A stretch of 61,287 nucleotides of DNA from an uncultured Ectothiorhodospiraceae bacterium (GCA_947258545.1 CAMYJI010000015.1:1-61287), one strand, 5' to 3'; counted from the stretch's first letter, positions 1 to 8,857 are shown. Made by a program: numbers and translations. Notes: generated by a model not told the origin, from the sequence alone.

Positions 1-1
1 G

Positions 2-214
2 CGTGCGGGCAAGGCCGTGTACGTGGCCGGCGCCGGGGAACAGCCGCGCAAGCGCATGGAAAACCTCGGCCTGCTGGAATACATCCCGCCCAGGCACTTC
101 CAGGATACCCGGGCTAATGCCCTCCAGCTTGCCGTGTTCGGGCCGGCCGGTACGGCCAATGCAGACGTGGAAGACAAAAACGAAAATGCGGGGACAACCG
201 ATTCCGAAGGCTGA
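2..214 (+). CDS. SulP-family anion permease, C-terminal STAS end (partial)
   Basis: Only the last 70 codons are present; the 5' part lies outside the window. The visible protein reads through a STAS-like tail (VYVAGAGEQPRKRMENLGLL, then an 'F-DTR-NAL' ending). This is the usual end of SulP sulfate/bicarbonate transporters, where a cytoplasmic STAS domain follows the membrane part. The last 20 residues are acidic and low in complexity. The call rests on this short match, so another STAS-domain protein is possible. It is followed by a convergent gene on the other strand 10 bases later. Confidence 0.5.
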   Translation, partial: RAGKAVYVAGAGEQPRKRMENLGLLEYIPPRHFQDTRANALQLAVFGPAGTANADVEDKNENAGTTDSEG

Positions 215-223
215 GTAGCCGTG

Positions 224-580
224 CTACCAGATGCCGCTCAGCATGGCGATGCCGTGGGCATTATGGGTGAGCGCGGTTTTCAGCAGGCTGATCTGCATGC
301 CGCCCAGCGCATATACTGGCATGGGTAGCTGACGGCAGGCATCGGCGAAATCCTCCCAGCCCAGAGTAGGTGCCCCCGGATGCGACTGTGTCGGCAACAC
401 CGGTGACAGCACGGCGAAATCGGCGCCCAGCGCGGCCGCTTTCAGCAGTTCCTCGCGGTTGTGGCAGGAGGCCGCCCACATCATGCCGGTTACCGGAGGC
501 GTATCCAGTTCGATGAACCGGGAGGTTTGCAGATGCACGCCGTCAGCGCCTGTGTCTCTCGCGAGCCCGGTATCTGACAC
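224..580 (-). pseudogene. ThiE-like (thiamine phosphate synthase) C-terminal fragment, out of frame
   Basis: This frame encodes the C-terminal two thirds of a ThiE/TenI-type TIM barrel, with GADGVHL, GADFAVLSPVLPT and a final YALGG. In related bacteria this domain is fused behind a Nudix domain in one protein of about 310 residues. Here the frame is lost at about 575-580. The upstream frame reads to TLCQ and the ThiE sequence resumes as SDTGLARD in another frame. The 8-10 residues normally between them (the ARLLIN-type strand) are missing, which fits a deletion of about 25-28 bases. It has no start signal of its own, so it is probably not made. Confidence 0.7.
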
Positions 581-1134
581 AGGGTAACGACGTCCCCTGC
601 AAAACGGCGCAGCGCGGCCGCATCCATGTCTTTCTCGCGCACCTGAACCAGGCCTATACCGTTCAGCAGCGCAGTCTTCAGGCGCGCCATGAAAACATCG
701 ATCCCGAGTTTACTGGCCTGTGTGATGGCGTACAGCGGTGGCAAACGCAGGGCGTTCATGATGCCATGGTTCGCGGGCAGTAATGGCTCGATAGTGATCC
801 GCTCAGGGTCCTGCCAGCTCAACTGCTGGTTCTCGCGCCCGTGTGGTTCGCCCTGCCATTCGGTGACACGGAACAGCTCCAGGTGGGCAACGGCATGAGG
901 GTAATGAAAGGTGCGCGTGATCCACGGCTGTGCATTGCCGATGTCGATGAACAGTTCCTCGTGCAGTTCGCGTGCCAGTGCGTCCCGGGGTGTCTCCCCG
1001 GGTTCGATCTTGCCGCCGGGGAATTCCCAGTAACCCGCCATCGCCTTGCCAGCCGGCCGCTGCGCGAGCAGGACGCGGCCATCGGCGCGCCGGATGACGC
1101 CGACCGCGACCCGGATCTCGGGCGGTGTGTTCAT
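490..1134 (-). CDS. Nudix hydrolase (MutT-like) with truncated ThiE domain
   Basis: The N-terminal 130 residues are a MutT-type Nudix domain expected to hydrolyse oxidised nucleoside triphosphates such as 8-oxo-dGTP. The Nudix box spans residues 41-63: Gly41, Glu47, then Arg55-Glu56 and Glu59-Glu60. The usual Gly after the EE pair is Phe62. From about residue 140 the protein enters a ThiE-like domain (GIGLVQVREKD) and then leaves frame, ending in unrelated residues after TLCQ. The ancestral gene ran on to base 224. The Nudix activity may survive; the ThiE half cannot. An assembly error is possible but would have to remove about 25-28 bases. Confidence 0.8.
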   Translation of the reverse strand: MNTPPEIRVAVGVIRRADGRVLLAQRPAGKAMAGYWEFPGGKIEPGETPRDALARELHEELFIDIGNAQPWITRTFHYPHAVAHLELFRVTEWQGEPHGRENQQLSWQDPERITIEPLLPANHGIMNALRLPPLYAITQASKLGIDVFMARLKTALLNGIGLVQVREKDMDAAALRRFAGDVVTLCQIPGSRETQALTACICKPPGSSNWIRLR

Positions 1135-1227
1135 GGTTGCTGAATTCGTTTCATCGGCGCCTGACAGGGGACGAGGCAGAAAGGGATCGAGGTGTAGCCT
1201 TTCCGGAGTGGCGTAACAGCCTCGGCG

Positions 1228-1536
1228 TCAGTCGCTATCATCCAGACTGGCATCCCAGCCGGCATCGCGGGCCCGCTGAAAGGCATCTTTCTGGATGCGC
1301 ATATAACGCTCCCGGATGTCATCCGGAAGGTTATTGACCTGGTGACCGTATTTTTCCCATTCCTCATGGGTTTTGGTCCACAGGCCATCGAGCGCCTGCG
1401 TGTTCCAGCCGGCGCAGGTCTCGGTCTCCGGGATGATGCCAAAGGCCCAGGCATCACGAATGATGCGCCCGGCCGCAGTCATACCGCCGTCGATGTCCTT
1501 GTCGATGCCCGCGTAGGGTTTTTTTGAGCTTCGCAT
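1228..1536 (-). CDS. Conserved hypothetical protein
   Basis: A 102-residue soluble protein starting MRSSKKPYAGID. I do not recognise a named family. It is rich in charged and aromatic residues (GWNTQALDGLWTKTHEEWEK) and has no membrane segment or signal peptide. The in-frame ATG at 1536 was chosen over one at 1563 because the sequence becomes protein-like only from there; neither has a clear ribosome binding site. A TATAAT-like box lies just upstream. It is divergent from the msrA gene, 85 bases away. Confidence 0.55.
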   Translation of the reverse strand: MRSSKKPYAGIDKDIDGGMTAAGRIIRDAWAFGIIPETETCAGWNTQALDGLWTKTHEEWEKYGHQVNNLPDDIRERYMRIQKDAFQRARDAGWDASLDDSD

Positions 1537-1621
1537 GATGAAATTATACAGGCATAGTGGCAACGACCGGAACTCCCGGTGCTATGATTTGCCTGAGGCA
1601 ATGACCCACAGGAACGGATAG

Positions 1622-2245
1622 ATGGCCGGAATGAACACCCTGCCGGGCGCCTATGAGGCCTTGCCCGGCCGCGCCGAGAAGATGCCGGTGACAGAGCGGC
1701 ACTATGTCAACGGCCATGTCCTCACGCCCCCCTTTCCCGATGGCCTGGAAACCGCCCTGTTCGGGCTGGGCTGCTTCTGGGGGGCGGAACGCCGGTTCTG
1801 GGAACTCGACGGGATTTACGTCACCGCGGTGGGCTATGCCGGCGGCCTGACGCCCAACCCGACCTACCGGGAGGTGTGCACCGGCATGACCGGGCACAAC
1901 GAGGTGGTGCTGGTCGTCTTCGACCCCGAAGTGGTCGGCTATGAGGATCTGCTGACGGTGTTCTGGGAGGCGCATGACCCGACCCAGGGTATGCGCCAGG
2001 GCAACGATACCGGTACCCAGTACCGTTCGGGTATCTATACCTACGGAGCAGGGCAGGCCGCCGCGGCGCAGGCATTCAAGACGCGCTACCAGGAAGGGCT
2101 GGCCCGCCATGGATTCGGACCCATTACCACCGAGATCGTCGAGGCACCGGAATTCTACTACGCCGAGGACTACCACCAGCAGTATCTGGCGAAAAACCCG
2201 GCCGGTTATTGCGGCCTGGGCGGTACCGGGGTGAGCTGCGCCTGA
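1622..2245 (+). CDS. msrA: Peptide methionine (S)-S-oxide reductase
   Basis: Cytoplasmic MsrA of 207 residues, which reduces methionine-S-sulfoxide in proteins and free methionine. The catalytic motif GCFWG carries the nucleophile Cys51. Recycling cysteines lie in the C-terminal [12 protein letters not shown] tail (Cys197 and Cys206), as in E. coli-type MsrA. There is no signal peptide. AGGA about 8 bases before the ATG supports the start. A second, exported MsrA with a different active-site arrangement lies 1.1 kb away, so methionine repair is provided in two compartments. Confidence 0.95.
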   Translation: MAGMNTLPGAYEALPGRAEKMPVTERHYVNGHVLTPPFPDGLETALFGLGCFWGAERRFWELDGIYVTAVGYAGGLTPNPTYREVCTGMTGHNEVVLVVFDPEVVGYEDLLTVFWEAHDPTQGMRQGNDTGTQYRSGIYTYGAGQAAAAQAFKTRYQEGLARHGFGPITTEIVEAPEFYYAEDYHQQYLAKNPAGYCGLGGTGVSCA

Positions 2246-2273
2246 GAGAACCTCTGTTTTGTTGATGAGTCAC

Positions 2274-2368
2274 GTCATTGCGAGCGCGATGTACATGGAG
2301 AAGGTGAGACCGGGAACCGGTCGAGAGGCTGGCCCGGGCCATGCCGGGAGCGGCCAGCGAAGCAATCC
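2274..2368. repeat. Split GTCATTGCGAG / GCGAAGCAATC dispersed-repeat remnant
   Basis: GTCATTGCGAGCGC at 2274-2287 and AGCGAAGCAATCC at 2356-2368 are the two halves of a short repeat often found between bacterial genes (pattern cattgcgag...gcgaagcaat). Here about 68 bases separate them. The rest of the 224-base gap between msrA and the next gene shows no coding signal. Confidence 0.4.
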
Positions 2369-2469
2369 TTGTCACGAGGATGCCAGGCACACGGGTTGCA
2401 TCATGCCTTGAATTTTCAGACTTTCGCACCCATGTTTTGGGTATGGGTGATTATTTCAAGGAGAGAGGC

Positions 2470-2655
2470 ATGATTGCAGGAATTGTTCTGATAGCTGCCG
2501 GGATCCTGCTGCTGATCTTTCCGCCGCTGTTGTCGATAATTGTGGCCGTGTTCCTGATCTTTAGCGGGGCCATGGCGCTGTCAATTGCACACTACAACCG
2601 CAAGTACCAGCGTCACTTCGACAATCCGACGGTGGAATTCTTTTTCAGGTACTAG
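2470..2655 (+). CDS. Small two-helix membrane protein (DUF3096-like)
   Basis: A 61-residue protein made almost entirely of two hydrophobic helices (MIAGIVLIAAGILLLIFPP, then LLSIIVAVFLIFSGAMAL) with a short basic/aromatic tail. This resembles the small DUF3096 membrane family; its function is unknown. The ATG at 2470 follows AAGGAG at a 7-base distance, better than the upstream ATG at 2443. Its stop overlaps the end of the convergent pirin gene by 4 bases. Confidence 0.65.
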   Translation: MIAGIVLIAAGILLLIFPPLLSIIVAVFLIFSGAMALSIAHYNRKYQRHFDNPTVEFFFRY

Positions 2656-3383
2656 TCGACGAAGGGTCCGTGCTGGCGGATCGGTTCGTGATGGGGCGTG
2701 CCGCTGCAGATCATGAAGCGACTGCCGCTGACGGCATGGACCGCATGGGCCTGTCCTGATTCCAGAAAGCAGGCGTTACCGGCTGCTACCTGTGTTGAAT
2801 CCAGCAGCAGTTCACCGTCGACGAGGTAAAGAAATCCCTTGTGTGTTGCCGGCATGTCAAAGGAATAGTGCGCGCCGGGCCCGAGCCGGACTTCCTGGTA
2901 AATGACCTCGGTGTGCAGCCGCAGCGGTGAGCCATTGCCGACAATGTGCCTGACGCTGCCGCCGTCGAAGTCCAGCTGGGGGATATCACCGGTTACGATT
3001 TCCTGGTAGTCGGGGTCGATCGCCTTGAGGTGCTGCGGCAGGTTGATCCAGAGCTGGATGCCGTGACTTTCCTGTTCATTGCCCGGCATCTCCGAGTGTA
3101 CGATCCCCTTGCCGGCGGTAAACCGTTGCGCGCCACCAGCGCTAACCGTTGAACGGTTACCGATATTGTCTTCATGACTGATCGCGCCATCGAACAAATA
3201 GGTGATCGCCTCGAAGCCACGATGCGGATGCGGCGGGAAGCCGGCCCCGGGCCGGATCCTGAAATTGTCCCAGAGCACGAAGGGGTCATAATTCATCAGG
3301 TGGCCGGGAACCGGGAACAGGCGGTTGACCTCGGCGCCGTCCCCCTCCCGGGTGTGCACGGACGGGTAGAGGATATGCCCCAT
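2652..3383 (-). CDS. Pirin family protein
   Basis: A 243-residue double cupin of the pirin family. Members bind one metal ion; some act as quercetin 2,3-dioxygenases and others are redox-linked regulators. The metal ligands are visible in the N-terminal cupin: His52 and His54 in PHPHRGFE, and His96 and Glu98 in GIVHSEM, which match those of human pirin. The second cupin (about residues 150-240) lacks such a set. The start lies 2 bases after the stop of the exported msrA, so the two are very likely co-transcribed, which suggests an oxidative-stress role. Confidence 0.9.
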   Translation of the reverse strand: MGHILYPSVHTREGDGAEVNRLFPVPGHLMNYDPFVLWDNFRIRPGAGFPPHPHRGFEAITYLFDGAISHEDNIGNRSTVSAGGAQRFTAGKGIVHSEMPGNEQESHGIQLWINLPQHLKAIDPDYQEIVTGDIPQLDFDGGSVRHIVGNGSPLRLHTEVIYQEVRLGPGAHYSFDMPATHKGFLYLVDGELLLDSTQVAAGNACFLESGQAHAVHAVSGSRFMICSGTPHHEPIRQHGPFVD

Positions 3384-3385
3384 GG

Positions 3386-4006
3386 CTAGTCGTCCTTTCC
3401 CCAGAGTTCTTCCAGGCGTTTGTCGCGGCCGCAGCCATGGCGGTAGAACTTGTAGCGCAGCGGATTCTTCTGATAGTAGTCCTGGTGGTATTCCTCGGCC
3501 GGGTAAAACATAGTGGCGGTCGTAATCCTGGTCACCACCGGTGCCTTGAACGGTTTCAGCTCGTCCAGCGCCTGCTTCGATGCCAGCGCCTGCTGCTGCT
3601 GTGTTTCATCGTGGTAGAAGATCTCGCTGCGGTACTGGTCGCCCCGGTCGCAGAATTGCCCGTTGGCCATGGTGGGGTCAATGTTGTGCCAGAAGGTCTC
3701 CAGTAGTTCCGCGTAGCTGACCTTGTTCGGGTCATAGACGATCTGCACGGCCTCGGTATGGCCGGTTCCACCGCGCGAGACCTGTTTGTAGGTCGGGTTT
3801 TCCTTGTGTCCCCCGATATAACCCGAGGTCGTCGAGATAACACCGTCGATTTTGTCGAAGGGCGGTTCCATGCACCAAAAGCAACCCCCGGCAAAGGTTG
3901 CGATCGCCCGGTCCGGGACTGCGACTGGCGGTTCAGCTGCCAGGGTGCCTGACAGCGGGGTTATCAGTAGTACGAAAAGCCAAATGGCTCGATGGATTGT
4001 CTGCAT
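3386..4006 (-). CDS. msrA: Exported peptide methionine (S)-S-oxide reductase
   Basis: A second MsrA, 206 residues, with a cleavable signal peptide (hydrophobic stretch about residues 7-22, TLAAEPP cleavage region), so it probably works in the periplasm. The active site is GCFWC with Cys42 and a second cysteine at 45. A further cysteine lies near the C-terminus in HGCGRD. AGGA 7 bases before the ATG supports the start. It leads a two-gene unit with the pirin gene. Confidence 0.93.
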   Translation of the reverse strand: MQTIHRAIWLFVLLITPLSGTLAAEPPVAVPDRAIATFAGGCFWCMEPPFDKIDGVISTTSGYIGGHKENPTYKQVSRGGTGHTEAVQIVYDPNKVSYAELLETFWHNIDPTMANGQFCDRGDQYRSEIFYHDETQQQQALASKQALDELKPFKAPVVTRITTATMFYPAEEYHQDYYQKNPLRYKFYRHGCGRDKRLEELWGKDD

Positions 4007-4172
4007 TGCTCGGTCCTTTGAAAACTGGGGTCAGGAGTATGGACAACACCCGGAACCAATTGTTTCATCATGTAAATATCACATATTACAAGCGCTTGCA
4101 TGAGGTCAAGCCGGCACCAACAGCGGCCGATAGTGTCTATAGGGCTATAGCCACTACAGCGAGGTCGGTGAT

Positions 4173-4418
4173 ATGGATTACAGTTACCCCACTCCGCAGG
4201 ACGTCGGCATCCGGATTGCACCCCATCTGAAGGCCGACCGGTTCTGCGCCGGTTTTGAGCACGGCCTGAAGGGTGGTCAGCTGGACAAGGTGGAATACAT
4301 GCGGCTTTCCTTCCGCGAGGGCTACCGTGCTTCCAAGCTCTATCTGCGTGAACTGCGCCGATCCCGTGGAATCCTGGAGTTCCCCGCGCGCTGGAGAGTG
4401 CGCCTGAAGGCCGCCTGA
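4173..4418 (+). CDS. Conserved hypothetical basic protein
   Basis: An 81-residue basic protein (MDYSYPTPQDVGIRIAPHLK...) with no recognised domain. The middle part (DRFCAGFEHGLKGGQLDKVEY) is weakly amphipathic and the C-terminal third is Arg-rich, so nucleic-acid or ribosome contact is possible but unproven. GAGGT lies 8 bases before the ATG. It is divergent from the exported msrA. Confidence 0.55.
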   Translation: MDYSYPTPQDVGIRIAPHLKADRFCAGFEHGLKGGQLDKVEYMRLSFREGYRASKLYLRELRRSRGILEFPARWRVRLKAA

Positions 4419-4590
4419 AGGCGATATCCGCAGGGTACCGCCCGGGATGATCCCCGGGCACCTGATTGTTTTTTGCCGACGCCTGCCGTACGGCCCACTA
4501 TCTGTGCATCACGTAACACGCCCGCCGTTCGTTCCGGCTTGAGACCGCGGGTTCGGCCACGTATTCTTCCGGTCACAGATCCGGAACATC

Positions 4591-5148
4591 ATGATGGGGT
4601 GGTGCGTGGCCTTTGCGTATTACAACAGGCTGTCGAAGATCAGGCAGGCAATCTACCGCAAGAGTGACCGGGTGGCGTCCATTCCCCTGGCCGATGTCCG
4701 GCCCCTGCAAGCGTTGAGCCTGTCCCTGCAGGCGGCGTTGATAGAGGAAGACAGGCATTCGACACGTGCGGCATGCCATGCCCTGGCGCAGGGCGTCACT
4801 ACCCGGCTGTCCATTCCTCCGGTCAAGGTGCAGGTGCTTGCCACACGTCCGCATGATGAAAACAGTGAACTGCACGGACTCTACAATCCGGCAGAGGGCG
4901 GTAGTCCGGCAATAATCCGCGTATGGATGCGCACGGCAAAACGCCGCCAGGTGGTGGCCTTCAAATCGTTCCTGAGGACGCTGCTGCATGAGCTTTGTCA
5001 TCACCTCGACTATGAATACCTGCGGCTGACGGAGTCCTTTCATACCGGTGGTTTTTACCAGCGGGAATCGAGTCTGTTCCACCAGCTGTGGCGAGACGCA
5101 ACTCCACTTAAGCAAGCAGTCAATCCTCCTGCCAGGGCTGATCGGTGA
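4591..5148 (+). CDS. Putative zinc metallopeptidase-like protein (HELCHH motif)
   Basis: A 185-residue protein with LLHELCHHLDYEY around residues 131-143, giving a HExxH zincin motif (His133, Glu134, His137) plus His138 and Asp140. There is no signal peptide, so it is probably cytoplasmic. The N-terminal half has no recognised domain. The pattern resembles small conserved gammaproteobacterial proteins of unknown function with a minimal zincin core. The stop overlaps the GTG start of the following oxidoreductase by 4 bases, so the two are translationally coupled. The ATG at 4591 is assumed; a start shortly downstream is possible. Confidence 0.6.
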   Translation: MMGWCVAFAYYNRLSKIRQAIYRKSDRVASIPLADVRPLQALSLSLQAALIEEDRHSTRAACHALAQGVTTRLSIPPVKVQVLATRPHDENSELHGLYNPAEGGSPAIIRVWMRTAKRRQVVAFKSFLRTLLHELCHHLDYEYLRLTESFHTGGFYQRESSLFHQLWRDATPLKQAVNPPARADR

Positions 5149-6146
5149 AGGCCGTACAGATGACAGCCGTCGGCGGGCCGGAGTTCCTGGTGCCGGCTGA
5201 CGTGGATGAGCCTGCGATCCGAACACCCACCCAGCTCATGGTGCAGTTGAAGGCGGCTGGTGTGAACCCGATCGATACCAAGCTGCGCAGCCGTGGCGTA
5301 TTCTATCCTGATGCCTTGCCCGCGGTGCTCGGCTGTGACGGGGCGGGTGTTGTCACCGGGGTGGGCACGGCGGTTTCCCGGTTCCGCCCGGGTGATGCCG
5401 TCTGGTTCTGCAACGGCGGCCTGGGCGGTGCGCAGGGAAACTACGCCGAGTACACCGTGGTCGAAGAGGCTGTCGCGCGGCCCAAGCCCGCAGGCCTGGA
5501 TTTTATCCAGGCCGCGGCCATGCCGCTGGTCCTGATCACGGCCTGGGAGGCACTGTTCGACCGGGCCCGGCTGCATGCAGGCCAGTCGGTCCTGATCCAT
5601 GCGGGTGCCGGTGGCGTGGGCCACGTTGCCATTCAGCTGGCAAGACACCGAGGTGCGCGTGTGCTGACCACGGTGGGTTCCGCTGAAAATGCACAATGGG
5701 TGGCCGCACTCGGGGCCGATGAGGCGATTCTCTACCACGAGCAGGACTTTGTTGCGGCGGTTGCCGAGCTGACCGGCGGGCGGGGTGTGGACGTGGTGCT
5801 GGATAGTGTGGGTGGAGAGACCTTTCGCGACAGCATCCGCGCTATGGCGCACTATGGCGACCTGGTGACCCTGCTGGACCCGGGGACAGGAATCGATTGG
5901 AAGGAGGCGCGCAACCGCAACCTGCGTATCGGATTTGAATTGATGCTGACACCCATGCTCGCCGACCTGCCGGAGGCACGCACCCGTCACGGCGAGATCC
6001 TGGATGAGTGTGCGGCACTGTTTGCCAGCGGGCAGTTGCGGGCCCATGTGAGTCAGGTCCTGCCGCTGGCACAGGCAGCCGATGCGCACCGGCACCTGGA
6101 GCAAGGGCATATGCAGGGCAAGCTCGTCCTGGCCATTGGCGACTGA
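5145..6146 (+). CDS. Zinc-independent MDR oxidoreductase (quinone reductase family)
   Basis: A 333-residue medium-chain dehydrogenase/reductase. The N-terminal GroES-like domain carries VLGCDGAGVV and the Rossmann domain the NADPH-binding motif GAGGVGHVAIQLA (about residues 150-162). No structural-zinc cysteine cluster is visible, so it fits the NADPH:quinone oxidoreductase branch rather than zinc alcohol dehydrogenases. The start is GTG at 5145, inside the stop of the upstream metallopeptidase-like gene (4-base overlap). The true substrate cannot be told from the sequence. Confidence 0.85.
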   Translation: MKAVQMTAVGGPEFLVPADVDEPAIRTPTQLMVQLKAAGVNPIDTKLRSRGVFYPDALPAVLGCDGAGVVTGVGTAVSRFRPGDAVWFCNGGLGGAQGNYAEYTVVEEAVARPKPAGLDFIQAAAMPLVLITAWEALFDRARLHAGQSVLIHAGAGGVGHVAIQLARHRGARVLTTVGSAENAQWVAALGADEAILYHEQDFVAAVAELTGGRGVDVVLDSVGGETFRDSIRAMAHYGDLVTLLDPGTGIDWKEARNRNLRIGFELMLTPMLADLPEARTRHGEILDECAALFASGQLRAHVSQVLPLAQAADAHRHLEQGHMQGKLVLAIGD

Positions 6147-6165
6147 CAGCGCCGGTACATTTATC

Positions 6166-7656
6166 TTGTTCAGATTCCGTTCACAAATCGGGCTGCTGCT
6201 GGGGCCTGCCCTGTTTCTGCTGGTTCTGCTGCTGCCGGTTCCGGATGGCATGTCCCCCGAGGGTATGCATGTGGCCGCGGTCGCCGTACTCATGGCCGTA
6301 TGGTGGATCTCCGAGGCCATCCCGATACCGGCCACGGCGCTGTTGCCGATTGCGCTGTTCCCCCTGCTGGGTGTCACCAGCGGCAGCGAGGTCACGCGTT
6401 CCTACGCCCACCACCTCGTGTACCTGTTTCTCGGCGGTTTCCTGATTGCGGTGACCATGGAGAAGTGGAACCTGCATCATCGCATAGCGCTGCACACGAT
6501 CCGTATCGTTGGTGTCACACCGCAGCGGATCGTTCTGGGTTTCATGCTGGCAACGGCCTTCCTGTCGATGTGGATCAGCAATACCGCGGCGACCATGATG
6601 ATGGTCACTATCGGAGTAGCGGTGTTGCGCGAGATCTCAAGTGAAATCGAGCAGAGTCCGGGCGTGATCAATACACAGCCCGGGCAACTGCACTTCGGTA
6701 CGGCCCTGATGCTGGGTATCGGCTACGCCGCGTCGATCGGCGGTGTGGCCACCCTGATAGGCACACCCCCGAATGCCATCCTGGCCGGGGTGGTGGAGAA
6801 GACCTATGGCTACAGTCTCAGTTTTCTTGAATGGATGAGTTTCGGTCTGCCCTTGTCGATAGTCATGCTGCTGCTGACCTGGGTGTACCTGACCCGGGTG
6901 GTCTTTCGCAGCGAGGTACATCACCTGCCTGGCGGGCGGGCCTTCATAAGGCAGCAGATCCGCTCACTGGGTCCCATGTCGAGGGAGGAGAAATATGTGG
7001 CTGCCGTTTTTTGCACTGTGGCCCTGTTATGGGTGTTGCGTGGCCTGCTCAATCCCGAGGCACTGAAGATGGTCAAGGATTCCACCATTGCGATCTGTGG
7101 TGCGCTGCTGCTGTTCGTGATTCCGGTCAACCTGAAGAAAAGGGAGTTCCTGCTGGACTGGAAGACCGCGGTCACCATTCCCTGGGACATCATCATCCTG
7201 TTTGGTGGGGGTTTTGCCCTGGCGCAGGGTTTCAGTGACAGTGGCCTCACCCACTGGCTGGCCGAGCAGCTGTCAGTGCTGCAGGGTGTCAACATGGTGT
7301 TGATCATTGTCGCGGTGGTATTACTGGTGATCTTCCTGACCGAGGTGACGTCCAACACGGCAACGGCATCGCTGCTGTTGCCGGTTATGGGTGCCCTCGC
7401 GGCCGCGATCGGGGTGCATCCCTTCGGCCTGATGGCGTCCGCCGTGGTTGCCGCCTCGTTCGCTTTCATGCTGCCGGTGGCCACGCCACCGAATGCGATC
7501 GTGTTCAGCAGTCGCTATGTCACTATTCCGCAGATGGTGAAGGCGGGGGTCTGGCTGAATCTACTGGGTGTGCTACTGATTACGCTGTTTGTTTACTTCG
7601 TATTGCCCTGGGTGTGGGGCATCGAACTGGCGAGCCCGGGCAGTCTCATTCCTTGA
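6166..7656 (+). CDS. SLC13/DASS family sodium:anion symporter
   Basis: An inner-membrane transporter of about 496 residues with many hydrophobic helices. The two inverted halves each carry the family's substrate/sodium signature: WISNTAAT with GTPPNAIL in the first, and EVTSNTATA with ATPPNAIV in the second. Family members take up di- and tricarboxylates or sulfate; the substrate here is open. A TTG at 6166 is the likely start, because the first in-frame ATG (6082) lies 65 bases inside the preceding gene. Its 3' end overlaps the convergent gene by 11 bases. Confidence 0.88.
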   Translation: MFRFRSQIGLLLGPALFLLVLLLPVPDGMSPEGMHVAAVAVLMAVWWISEAIPIPATALLPIALFPLLGVTSGSEVTRSYAHHLVYLFLGGFLIAVTMEKWNLHHRIALHTIRIVGVTPQRIVLGFMLATAFLSMWISNTAATMMMVTIGVAVLREISSEIEQSPGVINTQPGQLHFGTALMLGIGYAASIGGVATLIGTPPNAILAGVVEKTYGYSLSFLEWMSFGLPLSIVMLLLTWVYLTRVVFRSEVHHLPGGRAFIRQQIRSLGPMSREEKYVAAVFCTVALLWVLRGLLNPEALKMVKDSTIAICGALLLFVIPVNLKKREFLLDWKTAVTIPWDIIILFGGGFALAQGFSDSGLTHWLAEQLSVLQGVNMVLIIVAVVLLVIFLTEVTSNTATASLLLPVMGALAAAIGVHPFGLMASAVVAASFAFMLPVATPPNAIVFSSRYVTIPQMVKAGVWLNLLGVLLITLFVYFVLPWVWGIELASPGSLIP

Positions 7657-8068
7657 CCCTGGCAAGGACGTGTACCTGGAAGGAGATCTGTTCCAGAAAC
7701 GCCTGGGTGTCACGGGCGCCCGCCGCGATGTTCATGCGCACCCGGTTGGACTCGTCATCCAGCTCGGCCGCGGCACCGAAGATCTGCCAGCCTGCAAAGC
7801 TGGCGACACCGTCCGTGCGGTTACCGGCCAGTCCCGCGGTAGCGGTAATCTTGATGATGGCATCGTCTTCCGAGTCGTAGGTCCTGCCGATATCAAAGCA
7901 GATAACCTCCAGTGACCAGCGCGGGTGCGGCAAGCCCCCGCTGAGTTCGACTTCCGCCATGCCGGAGTAAATAAACAGCCGGTTGGCGCCATCGGGTCCG
8001 TTGACGTAGACCTCCATTTCCTGCATGTCTGTCAGGCGTTTGGGTTCGATGACATTCGAATAAGGCAT
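7646..8068 (-). CDS. Conserved hypothetical protein
   Basis: A 140-residue acidic soluble protein, probably all-beta, with no named domain that I recognise (MPYSNVIEPKRLTDMQEMEV at the start; WQIFGAAAELDDESNRVRM later). GGAG 8 bases before the ATG supports the start at 8068. It has no signal peptide or cysteines suggesting a cofactor. Its own promoter should lie in the 178 bases before it, which hold no gene. Confidence 0.6.
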   Translation of the reverse strand: MPYSNVIEPKRLTDMQEMEVYVNGPDGANRLFIYSGMAEVELSGGLPHPRWSLEVICFDIGRTYDSEDDAIIKITATAGLAGNRTDGVASFAGWQIFGAAAELDDESNRVRMNIAAGARDTQAFLEQISFQVHVLARVKE

Positions 8069-8246
8069 AGGGTCTCTCCAAGAATATTAGTTCTCTATTA
8101 TTGAAGTCACGGCTGATACCAACCCTGGTATTGTGACTTTTTCCATGTGCTATTGGACGCTAATTGGGATCCGATGGCAAGCATGCACGGCGTATCCGGT
8201 GCCGGCATACAAGGGTGGCAGGCTATGTATGTAACTGGTTTACAGG

Positions 8247-8588
8247 TCAATTTGAGTCGGGCTGGGTACCACCCGGCGGGTTGGGCAACGGAAAGGGTGT
8301 GACCTTGTCGCTGTCACCAGAGGCGGTGATCTTGTTGGCGCCTTCGCGTTCAACTTCGTCGATACGGATGACGGCCTGCAGGGGTATGTAAGTCCGTTTC
8401 ACCCCGGCGAACTCCGACTTCAGGCGTTCTTCCGAGGGGTCAACCACCACCGATGAGCGTTCGCCGAAAATGATGCCCTCGACCTCGACAAAGGCGTACA
8501 TAGCGCTCTGGTGAACCTCGCGGGCATGGAGCTCGTAGATATCGCCCCGGTTGTGGAATGCAATTCTGTAGATCTTGTCTGCTTTCAT
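8247..8588 (-). CDS. DUF1820 family protein
   Basis: A 113-residue protein with the DUF1820 signature: IYRIAFHNRGDIYELHARE near the N-terminus, then VVVDPSEERLKSEF and TYIPLQAVIRIDEVE. The family is widespread in gammaproteobacteria and its function is unknown; the fold looks compact and beta-rich. The C-terminal 25 residues (KVTPFPLPNPPGG) are proline-rich and probably disordered. It starts 11 bases after grxC and forms a two-gene unit with it. Confidence 0.85.
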   Translation of the reverse strand: MKADKIYRIAFHNRGDIYELHAREVHQSAMYAFVEVEGIIFGERSSVVVDPSEERLKSEFAGVKRTYIPLQAVIRIDEVEREGANKITASGDSDKVTPFPLPNPPGGTQPDSN

Positions 8589-8599
8589 GGCCGGCGGGG

Positions 8600-8857
8600 C
8601 TAACCTTCCACCAGCATGTCCAGGTCGCCATCCATGTGCAGTTCAGTGAGTTCGACGAAGCCGCCGATGCATTTTCCATCGATGATGATCTGCGGCACGG
8701 TGCGGGCCCCGCGGGTCGCCCTGGCGAACTCCTTGAGCGCATCCGGGTCTCGGTCTACACGCACCTCCTCGTAGGCGATATTGAGGCGGCCGAGCAGCCG
8801 CTTGGCCTTTACGCAGAAGGGGCAGGTCGCCGTGCTGTACATTTTAACTCTGGTCAT
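8600..8857 (-). CDS. grxC: Glutaredoxin 3
   Basis: An 85-residue glutaredoxin with the dithiol active site CPFC (Cys12, Cys15), the cis-proline motif TVPQIIIDG and the GGFVEL glutathione-binding stretch. It reduces protein disulfides and glutathionylated proteins in the cytoplasm with electrons from glutathione. Length and motifs match GrxC exactly. It is the first gene of a pair with the DUF1820 gene. Confidence 0.95.
   Translation of the reverse strand: MTRVKMYSTATCPFCVKAKRLLGRLNIAYEEVRVDRDPDALKEFARATRGARTVPQIIIDGKCIGGFVELTELHMDGDLDMLVEG

Noticed and set aside
5055..6395. A 446-residue open frame opposite the MDR oxidoreductase
   Set aside because: It spans two genes on the other strand and shows no family features.
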